Below are positions 1-8,058 of a DNA stretch of 9,066 nt, in pieces. The stretch spans positions 1 through 9,066 of the forward strand of contig JABSQI010000049.1 in the NCBI GenBank assembly GCA_013215905.1, given 5' to 3'. Source of the stretch: Legionellales bacterium (lineage in GTDB: Bacteria; Pseudomonadota; Gammaproteobacteria; PIVX01). Made by a program: the position numbers and the translations under genes. Position 1 is the first letter of the stretch, and each line of letters opens with the position of its first letter. The notes beneath the pieces were generated by a model. The model was not told the DNA's origin and made no database searches. It saw only the letters and a list, made by a program, of their open reading frames with translations.

Positions 1-325
1 ACTTATCTTCTCCAGAACCATGATGATATAAGAATTTTTCATGCTGATTAGCATCTTCTAAATTTATAGGCTCTTCACGCTGCCCAACATATCCTACAAG
101 ACCTTCAGATAAACCAAAACGGACATGTCGCACCATCTGCTCATTCAATCCTTTAGTAGCTACAAGAACATATTGTGACTGCCTTTTATCAATCATATAG
201 ACTGTACAAGCTTCTGCCCGTAAAGATAACAATACTTCAGTCACTAAGGTATTCAACGCATCCTCCAAGCTAATTGCATTATTAACTTTTTGAACTATGT
301 GACTTAATATATTTAGTTGTATCAT
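1..325 (-). CDS. ptsP: PtsP, nitrogen-PTS phosphoenolpyruvate-protein phosphotransferase (EI-Ntr), N-terminal part only
   Basis: Translating the minus strand from the ATG at 325-323 gives 108 codons with no stop before the left edge, so only the N-terminal sensory domain is present. It begins MIQLNILSHIVQKVNNAISL and contains EACTVYMID, TKGLNEQMVRHVRF, EGLVGYVGQREEPINLEDA and HEKF, which align with the GAF domain at the start of E. coli PtsP (VCSVYLAD, EGIVGLVGRLAEPINLADAQKHPSF). In the family, the GAF domain senses small ligands such as glutamine, and the following PEP-utilising domains phosphorylate the NPr protein of the nitrogen-related PTS in the cytoplasm. Those catalytic domains lie outside the window. 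The start lies 12 bases after the rppH stop, so the two are probably cotranscribed. No clear Shine-Dalgarno is visible, which suggests coupling to rppH translation. Confidence 0.9.
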   Translation of the reverse strand, partial: MIQLNILSHIVQKVNNAISLEDALNTLVTEVLLSLRAEACTVYMIDKRQSQYVLVATKGLNEQMVRHVRFGLSEGLVGYVGQREEPINLEDANQHEKFLYHHGSGEDK

Positions 326-337
326 TTTAAAATTTGG

Positions 338-808
338 TTATTTGAAAAATCTATTAAATTCTGATAAAACCTTCTGATAAACTTTCTTTTTAAAAAAGAT
401 AACGTTTTCAATTGGATACCAATAATCAACCCAAGCCCAACTAACAAATTCTGGCTCAAGAGTATTATCAAGACATATTTTGTCCTCTGATGCAATTAGC
501 CTTAGCAAAAACCATTTTTGTTTCTGACCAAATATTTTTGAGCCTGAATGCCTAACAAATTGCTTAGGGATCCTATAACTATACCAGTCCATTGATTCAG
601 CAATTATCTCTACATCTTCTTTCTTTAAGCCAATTTCTTCGTATAACTCGCGATACATCCCATCTACTGCAGTCTCTTCCTTAGAAAGTCCCCCTTGGGG
701 AAATTGCCATGCGTCTTTTTGTATCCTTTGACCCCAGAAAACATCTTTGTCTTGGTTCATTAAGACTATACCAACATTTAGTCTAAACCCTGTTTCATCT
801 TTATACAT
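338..808 (-). CDS. rppH: RppH, RNA 5'-pyrophosphohydrolase (Nudix family)
   Basis: This encodes a 156-residue cytoplasmic Nudix hydrolase that removes pyrophosphate from the 5' end of triphosphorylated mRNAs, making them substrates for RNase E. The Nudix box spans residues 39-61 (GGLSKEETAVDG...RELYEEIGL) and keeps the metal-binding glutamates E54, E57 and E58. Family signatures before and after it are also present: NVGIVL near residue 11, AWQFPQGG, GQKQKWFLL and the Trp/Tyr-rich DYWYPIENV. The length matches E. coli RppH. I chose the ATG at 808-806 rather than the in-frame TTG two codons upstream, because AGGGA sits 8 bases before the ATG and the N-terminus MYKDETGFRLNVGIV then matches the family. 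It is followed by ptsP after 12 bases, the usual gammaproteobacterial order. Upstream sequences resembling TATGAT and TAAAAT exist, but none has a convincing -35 partner at a workable distance. Confidence 0.95.
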   Translation of the reverse strand: MYKDETGFRLNVGIVLMNQDKDVFWGQRIQKDAWQFPQGGLSKEETAVDGMYRELYEEIGLKKEDVEIIAESMDWYSYRIPKQFVRHSGSKIFGQKQKWFLLRLIASEDKICLDNTLEPEFVSWAWVDYWYPIENVIFFKKKVYQKVLSEFNRFFK

Positions 809-1235
809 ATACAAAATCCCTTATTTTATCTATTTTCCATTAAATAGTTCAATTCAGCAAATCATAAAGAAATTAATTGTTTCATATTTGACCTTTATTT
901 AAATAATAACCTAAGTATGTCATTCATATGGCTAAAACCATCTTTCATAATTATCTTCTAATATTCATAAATATACTAACTAATCACCAAGCTCCTCTCC
1001 ATATTATTTATAAATAATCTGAAATATTTTTTGGATAGGTTATATATTCCTAAAGGTATTAGAATATTACTGTGAAACTAAACAATAGCTTTGCCTTAGA
1101 GTGTGTGGGTATATATCCTGAGGTGTACGACAACTATTGGAGATAAAACATACCCATCAATTGGCATAACTTCGTGAAAAATTTATCAGAAATTTTAATT
1201 ACTTTTGTCTTATTTTAGCCAATGGCAGCCAACTA
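809..1235. other. gene-poor AT-rich gap between rppH and the 430-residue gene
   Basis: This stretch of about 430 bases has no open frame I would defend as a gene. It should contain the rppH-ptsP promoter, but I cannot fix it. On the plus strand, one frame from about 1063 to 1240 reads as short protein-like pieces separated by single stop codons (FALECVGIYPEVYDNYWR, then NIPINWHNFVKNLSEIL, then PMAANYYRVKF). On the minus strand, two tiny frames of 17 and 24 codons are present. These may be chance or the remains of a decayed gene. No hairpin strong enough to call a terminator was seen after the 430-residue gene. Confidence 0.4.
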
Positions 1236-2528
1236 TTACCGTGTAAAATTTTGAGTATATTTTTGAACCTCTTGTTGATAATCAGGTAAAATCTCTTTGA
1301 GTTTATCTGAACCATTGTCTAAGCTTATATTATTGTTTTGGGCATATTTTTCTATTTTTTTGATTTGTTGCTCATATATTTTTGACAACCTACTTCTACT
1401 ATTTTTATTAAATTTTGCTGTAAAGCCTGTTTTTTTATGATGGGCATCTATGGCATCTTTATTTAAACGTAATACTTCTACCATAGCACTTATTTTTTTC
1501 TCATTATAACTACTATTACTTGAAAAATTCTTTGAATTTCCACCAAAAGCAACCGGTGGAGCAGGATCTTCTTTAATCATTATTTTAATCAAAGCATTTT
1601 CAACATCAAACATCACCTTTTTTCTTTCTGGCGATGGTTTATTGAAGAAACTTTTTTTAGTATCATTCATATATTTTTCATGGGCTTCTCTCATATATCC
1701 AAAAAGAACATCTGGTTCTGGCTCTTTATTAACTTTTAAATTACTACCGATAGTTTCTACAATATTTGGGCTTATAGGTGATGAAATAGTTTGTGTTGGA
1801 ATTGTTTCTGACTGTAATGTTGTATGCTTTGGCGTTGTATGCTTTGGCGTTGTATATCTTTGCTGTGTAGTAGTTCTATTTTGGGTTATATTTGTTTGTT
1901 CGTCATCAGATACCATCCCTTCCTGTTCAATTTTAGTAGTATAATTAGTAGTTGCACTATTTTCTACATTATAATTAATACTAAATCGTTCACTTGGATC
2001 GGATATTTTAAGAATAACCTTATCAATCCCAAGGTTTTGTAAGTATTTAGGTTTATATAGGGTTCCGTATTTATCAAAATGTTTTGATTTCTGAAGTCTG
2101 TCATAAGTATTTCTTAAAGTACTTTCTAGATCAATAATCTGAGCTTCTCGTAAATTATATGGGGCATCTCTAAGTTCATCAATTGAGTGCTCCTGAAAGT
2201 AGTTTATCATTTGCAGAGCATTTATATCTCCCCATGTTAATCCTGTAAAGCCCCCCCTAGTGAATTTATTATATGGAGCAACCTGTGTGTTATATGTGTC
2301 TTGTGGTATTAATTTCGTTACCATGCTGAAATAACGTCTCATTTCAGGAGCTTGATTATCATCTTGTTTTGATTTTGTTGTGTTAGTGTCATCTCCCTCT
2401 AACCCCATATCAATATGGACATAGTCTCTAGGAAAACCTCGTATTAACATAAATTCTTTATATAGAGCTCCTAGATCTGGATTATACAGCTGTTTTAATT
2501 TCTTCGCTTCTTGTTGTCGTCTTGTCAT
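1236..2528 (-). CDS. unrecognised 430-residue cytosolic or secreted protein with a Thr-rich repeat linker
   Basis: I do not recognise this family. The ATG start is well supported by AAGGGAG ending 9 bases upstream. There is no signal peptide and no membrane segment. The N-terminus (MTRRQQEAKKLKQLYNPDLG) is basic and helical. Residues 1-180 look folded, with W99, many Tyr and a helical stretch near 100-150. Residues about 188-258 form a low-complexity Thr/Gln/Ser/Asn/Pro linker holding a tandem TTPKH repeat. Residues 270-430 are mostly charged helix (EAHEKYMNDTKKSFF, SRLSKIYEQQIKKIEKYAQ) ending QKYTQNFTR. A two-lobed, signal-less, linker-joined protein beside surface-protein genes in a probable intracellular bacterium is what many type IV secretion substrates look like, but that is inference only. 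It lies alone, 395 bases after the 813-residue gene on the same strand, so it probably has its own promoter. Confidence 0.8.
   Translation of the reverse strand: MTRRQQEAKKLKQLYNPDLGALYKEFMLIRGFPRDYVHIDMGLEGDDTNTTKSKQDDNQAPEMRRYFSMVTKLIPQDTYNTQVAPYNKFTRGGFTGLTWGDINALQMINYFQEHSIDELRDAPYNLREAQIIDLESTLRNTYDRLQKSKHFDKYGTLYKPKYLQNLGIDKVILKISDPSERFSINYNVENSATTNYTTKIEQEGMVSDDEQTNITQNRTTTQQRYTTPKHTTPKHTTLQSETIPTQTISSPISPNIVETIGSNLKVNKEPEPDVLFGYMREAHEKYMNDTKKSFFNKPSPERKKVMFDVENALIKIMIKEDPAPPVAFGGNSKNFSSNSSYNEKKISAMVEVLRLNKDAIDAHHKKTGFTAKFNKNSRSRLSKIYEQQIKKIEKYAQNNNISLDNGSDKLKEILPDYQQEVQKYTQNFTR
1819..1855. repeat. 15-base tandem repeat inside the 430-residue gene
   Basis: The unit tgtatgctttggcgt occurs twice without a mismatch at 1821-1835 and 1836-1850. 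The 15-base period continues for 2 bases to the left and 5 bases to the right. On the coding strand it encodes a five-residue unit read as TTPKH TTPKH followed by TT. Because the unit is a multiple of three, copy-number change would lengthen or shorten the linker without breaking the frame. Confidence 0.9.
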
Positions 2529-2923
2529 AATATAAAACTCCCTTTTATTAATAATCTTAGTTTAATAATCAATAAAAATCTATTACTAAAGATATTAAAA
2601 TTTAAACAGTCTGTATAAATTATCTATATTAAAAACGTTCAGAGTGGTGTATAAAACAGCTTTACAAACAACCTATTTCAGAAGATGTTTTGAAACAAAT
2701 TCTAAACCATAGTACATTTTGAATAGGTATAATTGTAAGATTCGCCTCTAATGATAGCAATATCATATATAAATTTAGTTACAGATGTAAATAGAATAGG
2801 CATGGATAATGCTTCTCCATAATAATCATCAATAATATTAATCTGAAATAGTTAGCTAATTCCCTATAATATATTTACAGAGGTAGATTCTGATAATATT
2901 AAACCTATTACATTTGGTTTTAT
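2529..2923. other. gene-poor gap with a possible decayed minus-strand reading frame
   Basis: No intact gene of useful size is present. Directly after the stop codon of the 813-residue gene, the same minus-strand frame continues as IKPNVIGLILSESTSVNIL, then a TAG at 2866-2864 and a TAA at 2854-2852. After that come 49 open codons (2851-2705, including IIDDYYGEALSMPILF and IRGESYNYTYSKCTM) before a TAG at 2704-2702. This could be a decayed 3' extension or neighbouring gene, but a 49-codon open stretch is not rare by chance at this base composition. The part next to 2528 should carry the promoter of the 430-residue gene; no clear -35/-10 pair was found. No terminator hairpin for the 813-residue gene is visible. 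Confidence 0.35.
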
Positions 2924-5365
2924 TTATAAACGGAAAATATTCATTATTTTCTTCTTTCTTGTTTTAGATTGTTCTAGAGTCAGCTTAGTCGTTTCATATA
3001 ATGACTTATATCTATCACGTTCAACCGTCAAGCTACTAATATCCTCCTGTGCTGATATTAAAGATTCATACATACCTGCCCCTTCATTCTCGCGAGTATC
3101 TCGTAGAAGCTGTATAGTAGTCTTACTAAACTCAAGTTCCTGTTGCTTTTGATGGACTAATTTTTTATATTCTTCACTTTGATTTTGCATCTCTTTTTCA
3201 TGCTGTTTATTCTGCAAAATTAATGTTTGCTGCATTCTTCGTACATAATCTTCATTTTGCCTTTTTAATTTTGCATTTTTCTTAAGATGCTTTTGCTTCA
3301 GAACTTCCATCTTTTGATTTAATGTTCTTATCTGCTCTTCCCTGCTCTTTTTAGCAAATTCTAAACTACTATTAAGATCTGATATTTTTTGATCTCTATT
3401 TCTAAGATCTAATCTAATATTATTTAAAGCTTCTTGTAGATTTGATGAACCCCTAATTAATAATTGCAACTGTTTACGTAATTTTTTATTTTCTTCCACA
3501 GCAGGATTGATTTGTGGATCTTTTGTTGATGATGAAATACCATTTTGTAAACTTTTCTGCATAGAAATTAAAGTCTCATTATGAAGTTTTTCTAATCTGT
3601 TCATATCCTGTTGTTTTTTAACAACAGTATCTCTAGCATCTTTTAAACTAGATTCTAAATCTAACACTTGTTTCTTTAAATCTATTATTTCCTGTTGCCT
3701 GCTGTTCTGCAGCATGATATTTTCTCTTTCTTTTCTATTAGCTGTACTTCTTTGCATAGCTAGTTGAGAAACAAGATTAGCGGTGTCTACAGAATTATTA
3801 GTCAACATTACACTATGTCTTCTTCGTCGTATTTTTATCTTCTCTCTCTCTAAAATTGATATTTGTTGTTTCATATTTTCTATTTCATCTTCTAGCTGTG
3901 AAACATTTTCTCTTTCATCTTCTAATTCTTTTAAACCTAGTCTTTGTTGCTCTTGAAATTTTTTCATATTTGCAAGAAGAGATTGTTTATTCCTAGCCAA
4001 TTCGATTATTTTCTCTTTTAATTTTTGATTTAGTATTCTTTTATCTTCAGCAATTTTTTTTGCCTCAGCTATCTTCTTCTGTAATTTATCTTCAAGCTCC
4101 TGATGAACCCTCAATAGATCCACGCCAGTTAAAAAAGCAACCCTGTTTTTAGCCTCTTGTATAGTACCATCTGATACTGTACTCAAATTATTACTACCAT
4201 TTAATTTAATATTAATATTAGTATCTTTATGTAAGTGACTTAATTTATCAACATAGTAAACATTTTGTTCTTGTTCATTAGATTTAATTAAAATCACAGC
4301 AAAATTGTCTTTTTCCAAATTAAGCCGTTGCATTGCATCTCGAATATCTTTGTCACCATATTTTTCAGTAGAAGTAACAATAAAATCTTCCTTACCTGAA
4401 ATTATGGTAAATTTCTGTTGTGCAGTTCCTTTATATTCTGAAACCTCTATTATCAGAAGTGATGTTTTATCGTTTGTACCGTTAACATTAATACCAATAG
4501 AATTTTTTTGTTCATAGCCTGTTGCTGTAATAGCATCTACATCTCGAATAGGTAAACTATTCATTTTTTGCTCTAGTCTTGTCAGACTACTGAATCTTTT
4601 TCTAGCGTTATCAAAATTGTATCCAATTGTAACCCCACCAAAATATACTAGCTTACGTTGATTATCGTAGCTTATTTCTCCATCTAGTTGAATAAACTTA
4701 TAAAGTTGATATCCTATTACTCCCCTAAATCCATTTCTAGTTTGAATATGTTTATCTGAGCTTGCAAAACGAAAATACGCTGCTCTAACTGTAAGCTCTG
4801 GTAAGGACGGTAGTTGAGTACCTATATCTATATCAAATCCTGGTAATGCTTGCTCAACCTTCTTAAAGCTTTTTAACTCAATATCTACAGTAGAACCTGA
4901 CTTTTTAGAATATGATAGAACATTTCTAAACTCTGATATCGCAAAATTTCTTTTTTTGGGAATATATAAATTAAACCTAAATTCAAAAAATTTCCTAAAC
5001 CATTCAATACCTAAAGTTGCTTGGTGAATAATATTATCTCTGGTAGAACGTCTGATATCGTAAAAGCCATATAGTCCAAAGATATTTTTATCAATCAAAT
5101 GACGTGCACCTAGGCCAAAGTTAGCTTCAAAGGCACTTTTAGTGTCTGACATACCAATTAATGACAGATGGATCAATGAATCACTCTGCTGATATATCGG
5201 GATCAAACTAGCAGGACGAACAATCCCTCTTCTATTGCCTACCTTACCTTCAATCTGTACTTTAGGACTATATTTTGCATTATCTGCAATACTATAGTCA
5301 CAAACCATCGAGAATAAGATAGTTAGAATATTGATGTAATATATTTTCCATTTACACTTTGACAT
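2924..5365 (-). CDS. inverse-autotransporter barrel protein with long coiled-coil region (813 residues)
   Basis: A predicted outer-membrane surface protein. Residues 1-27 look like a signal peptide (basic MSKCKWK, hydrophobic INILTILFSMV, cleavage near SIA/DNA). Residues about 30-280 match the intimin/invasin-type beta-barrel: FGLGARHLID, LYGFYDIRRSTRDN, HQATLGIEWFRKFFEFRFNLYIPKK, PGFDIDIG, DGEISYDNQR and a closing LPIRDVDAIT. Residues about 285-410 are a mixed, possibly folded linker (SLLIIEVSEYKGTAQQKF, DNFAVILIK, VYYVDKL). Residues about 415-800 are nearly continuous heptad-like helix rich in Lys, Glu, Gln and Leu, broken near 515-545 and 605-622, ending in a basic tail KTRKKKIMNIFRL. Canonical family members carry Ig-like and lectin domains instead, and I see neither these nor a LysM. 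The ATG has only a weak ribosome site. Its barrel is homologous to that of the 806-residue gene upstream, so the pair arose by duplication. Adhesion or host contact is the likely role, by inference. Confidence 0.85.
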   Translation of the reverse strand: MSKCKWKIYYINILTILFSMVCDYSIADNAKYSPKVQIEGKVGNRRGIVRPASLIPIYQQSDSLIHLSLIGMSDTKSAFEANFGLGARHLIDKNIFGLYGFYDIRRSTRDNIIHQATLGIEWFRKFFEFRFNLYIPKKRNFAISEFRNVLSYSKKSGSTVDIELKSFKKVEQALPGFDIDIGTQLPSLPELTVRAAYFRFASSDKHIQTRNGFRGVIGYQLYKFIQLDGEISYDNQRKLVYFGGVTIGYNFDNARKRFSSLTRLEQKMNSLPIRDVDAITATGYEQKNSIGINVNGTNDKTSLLIIEVSEYKGTAQQKFTIISGKEDFIVTSTEKYGDKDIRDAMQRLNLEKDNFAVILIKSNEQEQNVYYVDKLSHLHKDTNINIKLNGSNNLSTVSDGTIQEAKNRVAFLTGVDLLRVHQELEDKLQKKIAEAKKIAEDKRILNQKLKEKIIELARNKQSLLANMKKFQEQQRLGLKELEDERENVSQLEDEIENMKQQISILEREKIKIRRRRHSVMLTNNSVDTANLVSQLAMQRSTANRKERENIMLQNSRQQEIIDLKKQVLDLESSLKDARDTVVKKQQDMNRLEKLHNETLISMQKSLQNGISSSTKDPQINPAVEENKKLRKQLQLLIRGSSNLQEALNNIRLDLRNRDQKISDLNSSLEFAKKSREEQIRTLNQKMEVLKQKHLKKNAKLKRQNEDYVRRMQQTLILQNKQHEKEMQNQSEEYKKLVHQKQQELEFSKTTIQLLRDTRENEGAGMYESLISAQEDISSLTVERDRYKSLYETTKLTLEQSKTRKKKIMNIFRL

Positions 5366-5499
5366 ACTACTTATAAAGTATATAGGATTTTGTCAGATCT
5401 ACTACAGAATAATTGCTCTATTGATTAAATATAAATCTTATATCAACCAAATTAACCTTAATGATTGTTTTATGAATATAGAATATTTTAGGAGAAACC

Positions 5500-5524
5500 A
5501 GCCTTAGCTGGAGAAGCTAAGGCT
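5500..5524 (-). terminator. hairpin downstream of the 806-residue gene, probable weak terminator
   Basis: A perfect 10-bp stem (agccttagct with agctaaggct) closes a 5-base loop, beginning 37 bases after the stop codon of the 806-residue gene. On the minus strand it is followed by GGTTTCTCCTAAAATATTC, which is only moderately T-rich. It may end or reduce transcription before the 813-residue gene, or it may be an RNA-stabilising structure. Confidence 0.5.
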
Positions 5525-5561
5525 AGTAGAAATTAAGATTTTCTTAGGCAAGATATTATAC

Positions 5562-7982
5562 CTATACTTTTGTCCTATTCCGTAACATTGCCATCAAGTT
5601 GGCTCTTCCAGGAGCTAATTTAGGTGGTGCCTTTTTCTGTGGTTTTATCGATTGGCCTAAATCAATTCCTGCATCAACAGAAGCATTATAGAAATATCTT
5701 TTTAGCGCTGCTTGATATAAGTCATCCATCTTTTTATCTTTTATTTTCCTATCATTAGAATTTTTATATTGCGATGCTGTTGTTAGGCCTACCTTACCTA
5801 TATACTGAGATATCTGACCGTTAAAGCTTTGAACAAAACCAGGATTATCTAAATCATTCTGTTTTCTAGCATTATGATAAGCTACCTCAAAGCTAAACGG
5901 CGACTCAAATTTTTCTTGATTTGCAAAAGTCTGTGGTCCAGTTGTTTTTTTCTGGCTCTTTGATTTTAGCTTATTAGCTTGCGCCTGTGTTATCGTTTTA
6001 AGTGCAGTCTTCGTCTTATTCAACTGTTCTTGTTGCTGCTTAGATCTGGTGATAACTATTGGCGTCCTCTTAGGGGCTTGCTTAGTATTATTTTGTTTCT
6101 GCATTTGCTCAAATCTAGCTTTTAAACTCTGTTTTGCTGTCTGTTGATTTGGTCCAGTATTTACTCCACCATTATTTTGTTTTTGTCTCTTTTTAGCTTG
6201 TTCTCTTGCTTTTTCTTTACGTTTTCTTTCTTTGACTTCTCTTTCCCTTTTCTTTTTGACTTCATTAACCTTCCACTGCGGAACTTTTGCTTCTAGTCTC
6301 TTCTTGTCCTCTTTTAAATCTTGAATTTGTTGTTCTAAAGATTTATTAACCTTCTCAAGATTTTTACTCGCTTTCGAGGTAGATACCTGACGCTGAAGAT
6401 CTTTAATTCTTGCATTACTTTGGCTTAACTTGACTTCTCTATCTTTTATATCCTTATCTTTAAAGGATATTTCTCTCCTTAATTTTTCTTCAGTCTTGGA
6501 AGCAGCCAGAACTTTATTTAATAGGATCTCATCATCTCCACTTCCTTGAGTTTCTTTTAGAATATCTTGAAGTTTTTGTCTCTCATTTTTAACCGTATCT
6601 AACTCTAGCTCTTGTTCTTCTCGTTTCTTTGTAATATTTTCTAGCTTCTCTTTTTGCTTATTGTAGTCTTTTAATTCTTCTTTTAATTCTTTTAGCTTCA
6701 ATTCAGCTTGTTCTCTAGAATTACGCTCTTTAGCCAATTTATCCTCTGCTTCCTTCCTACGACGCTGCTCTTCTTGGAATTTTTTCATCTCTCTCTGATT
6801 TGTTTGTGTTAAAAGTTCTACTTCAAGCTTAGAATTTTTCTTTATTACTTTTGAAAACTCTTGTTTCTTACTTAATTTCTCCACATTTAACAATTCTATG
6901 TCTTTCAAGCCTGATTCTGCAGCAACATCTCCACTTTTATTTACCGATAATCTAACAAATGAATCTAACTGATTTCCACTTAGTTTTGCCTTTTGCATAC
7001 CTTTTTCTAATGTACTCGCTAAAATTGCTCCGTCTATCTCTTCTATCTCATCTATTCCATCTCTAAAATCAGGAGTATATATTGCTGCTTTACCTTTCTG
7101 TTTACCTCCTAATAGCCTCTTCAATGACTCAGCTTCAGAACTAATAATATCTATATCTCGTACTGGAAGTTGTGTCATCTTGATCTGGCTCCAGCTCTTA
7201 TAAGCACTATTCTTGCCTAATGTCCAACCAAGCCTTAAACCTAGATAACTTACAAATCCGCGATTATTGTCGTAATTAACTTCTAATTCTGTTGTCAACC
7301 AGTGATATAGATGGATATTACTTCTTAGGCGACCTCCTATTGTCGACTGCAGATCCTTGCCATTGAAATAATAGTACGCCGCAAATAACTCTACTCGAGA
7401 TAACCTACGGTGTGAACCACCTATTTCTATATCAAAACCAGGAACACCTTGCTCTATTACCTTCTTATTGTTAACTGAATATTGTGTATAATTACGATGT
7501 TTGTTATAGCTTGCCTTATAATGATTATAATTTTTTAGCTCATATTTCTTTTTAGTTGGTATATAACCATTTATACGAAACTCTAAATTCTTTGAAAAAG
7601 CCTCTAAACCTATCGTTACCTGACTTAGTAAATTATTATTTTCCGTTGACCTTAAATCATAGAATACATATTCACCTAATATCCACGCTGGATTTATAAA
7701 TGAACGATAACCTACTCCAAAGTTACCTTCTACATGCTTTGCGCTATCTGCCATACCTATCAATGTGACATAACCTAGGTGGCTATCTAATTTTTGGAAC
7801 ATAGGGACTACAAATCCTAAACGACCTATATTTCTCTTTGAGGTTTTTTTACTGCTATATCCTATCTTACCTGTCAATTCTATCCGTGTTTCATAGCCTG
7901 TCACTTCTTCGGCAGAATGTGACATGGAAACACAGAAAAGCGATAATAATACCGATAGTGATGTGAATAACCTATTCTTCAA
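5562..7982 (-). CDS. inverse-autotransporter barrel protein with coiled-coil and basic C-terminal region (806 residues)
   Basis: This is a paralogue of the 813-residue protein, also predicted in the outer membrane. The start is a TTG, chosen because GAGG lies 10 bases upstream and a signal peptide follows at once (MKNRLFTSLSVLLSLFCVSM, cleavage near SHSA/EE). Residues about 30-280 form the barrel: NFGVGYRSFINPAW, LGEYVFYDLRSTENN, QVTIGLEAFSKNLEFRINGY, PGFDIEIG, ELEVNYDNNRG and the closing LPVRDIDIIS. A less ordered segment follows (about 285-360), then coiled coil at about 365-600. Residues about 570-680 are a strongly basic, Gln/Lys-rich low-complexity region, and 690-806 looks partly folded (FSFEVAYHNARKQND, AALKRYFYNASVD) with a basic tail. 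Both paralogues carry the motif KKFQE-QR in the coiled coil (residue about 400 here). No Ig-like, lectin or LysM domain is seen. It has its own strong promoter. A host-contact or adhesion role is inferred, not shown. Confidence 0.85.
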   Translation of the reverse strand: MKNRLFTSLSVLLSLFCVSMSHSAEEVTGYETRIELTGKIGYSSKKTSKRNIGRLGFVVPMFQKLDSHLGYVTLIGMADSAKHVEGNFGVGYRSFINPAWILGEYVFYDLRSTENNNLLSQVTIGLEAFSKNLEFRINGYIPTKKKYELKNYNHYKASYNKHRNYTQYSVNNKKVIEQGVPGFDIEIGGSHRRLSRVELFAAYYYFNGKDLQSTIGGRLRSNIHLYHWLTTELEVNYDNNRGFVSYLGLRLGWTLGKNSAYKSWSQIKMTQLPVRDIDIISSEAESLKRLLGGKQKGKAAIYTPDFRDGIDEIEEIDGAILASTLEKGMQKAKLSGNQLDSFVRLSVNKSGDVAAESGLKDIELLNVEKLSKKQEFSKVIKKNSKLEVELLTQTNQREMKKFQEEQRRRKEAEDKLAKERNSREQAELKLKELKEELKDYNKQKEKLENITKKREEQELELDTVKNERQKLQDILKETQGSGDDEILLNKVLAASKTEEKLRREISFKDKDIKDREVKLSQSNARIKDLQRQVSTSKASKNLEKVNKSLEQQIQDLKEDKKRLEAKVPQWKVNEVKKKREREVKERKRKEKAREQAKKRQKQNNGGVNTGPNQQTAKQSLKARFEQMQKQNNTKQAPKRTPIVITRSKQQQEQLNKTKTALKTITQAQANKLKSKSQKKTTGPQTFANQEKFESPFSFEVAYHNARKQNDLDNPGFVQSFNGQISQYIGKVGLTTASQYKNSNDRKIKDKKMDDLYQAALKRYFYNASVDAGIDLGQSIKPQKKAPPKLAPGRANLMAMLRNRTKV

Positions 7983-8058
7983 AATTTATATACCTCATAA
8001 AAAAAATTTCATTCTTCCATGAGTCTCTAAAGTCCTTGAATTTCAAACAAATTGGCAT
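7972..8058 (-). other. 28-codon leader frame overlapping the TTG start of the 806-residue gene
   Basis: From the ATG at 8058-8056 the minus strand is open for 28 codons (MPICLKFKDFRDSWKNEIFF...), ending at a TAG at 7974-7972. It therefore overlaps the first codons of the 806-residue gene in a different frame. An internal ATG at 7998-7996 shares the frame and stop. The predicted transcript start is only about 6 bases before the first ATG, and neither ATG has a good ribosome site. Translation is therefore doubtful, but a coupling or attenuation role is possible. Confidence 0.25.

Noticed and set aside
809..814. Two-codon upstream TTG extension of rppH
   Set aside because: The ATG at 808 has a well-placed AGGGA and gives the family's usual N-terminus.
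1218..1226. GCCAATGGC dyad after the 430-residue gene as a terminator
   Set aside because: Only four base pairs around a single base; it cannot form a stable hairpin and there is no T-run.
1642..2042. Plus-strand open frames of 100 and 72 codons opposite the 430-residue gene
   Set aside because: They lie wholly within a well-supported gene on the other strand and have Cys/Val/Phe-rich translations typical of antisense frames, with no ribosome sites.
4305..4517. Plus-strand 70-codon open frame
   Set aside because: It is antisense to the linker region of the 813-residue surface protein and shows no independent support.
5500..5524. Inverted repeat as the end of a mobile element or attachment site
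   Set aside because: It is a single tight hairpin with a 5-base loop just after a stop codon, with no transposase or target duplication nearby.
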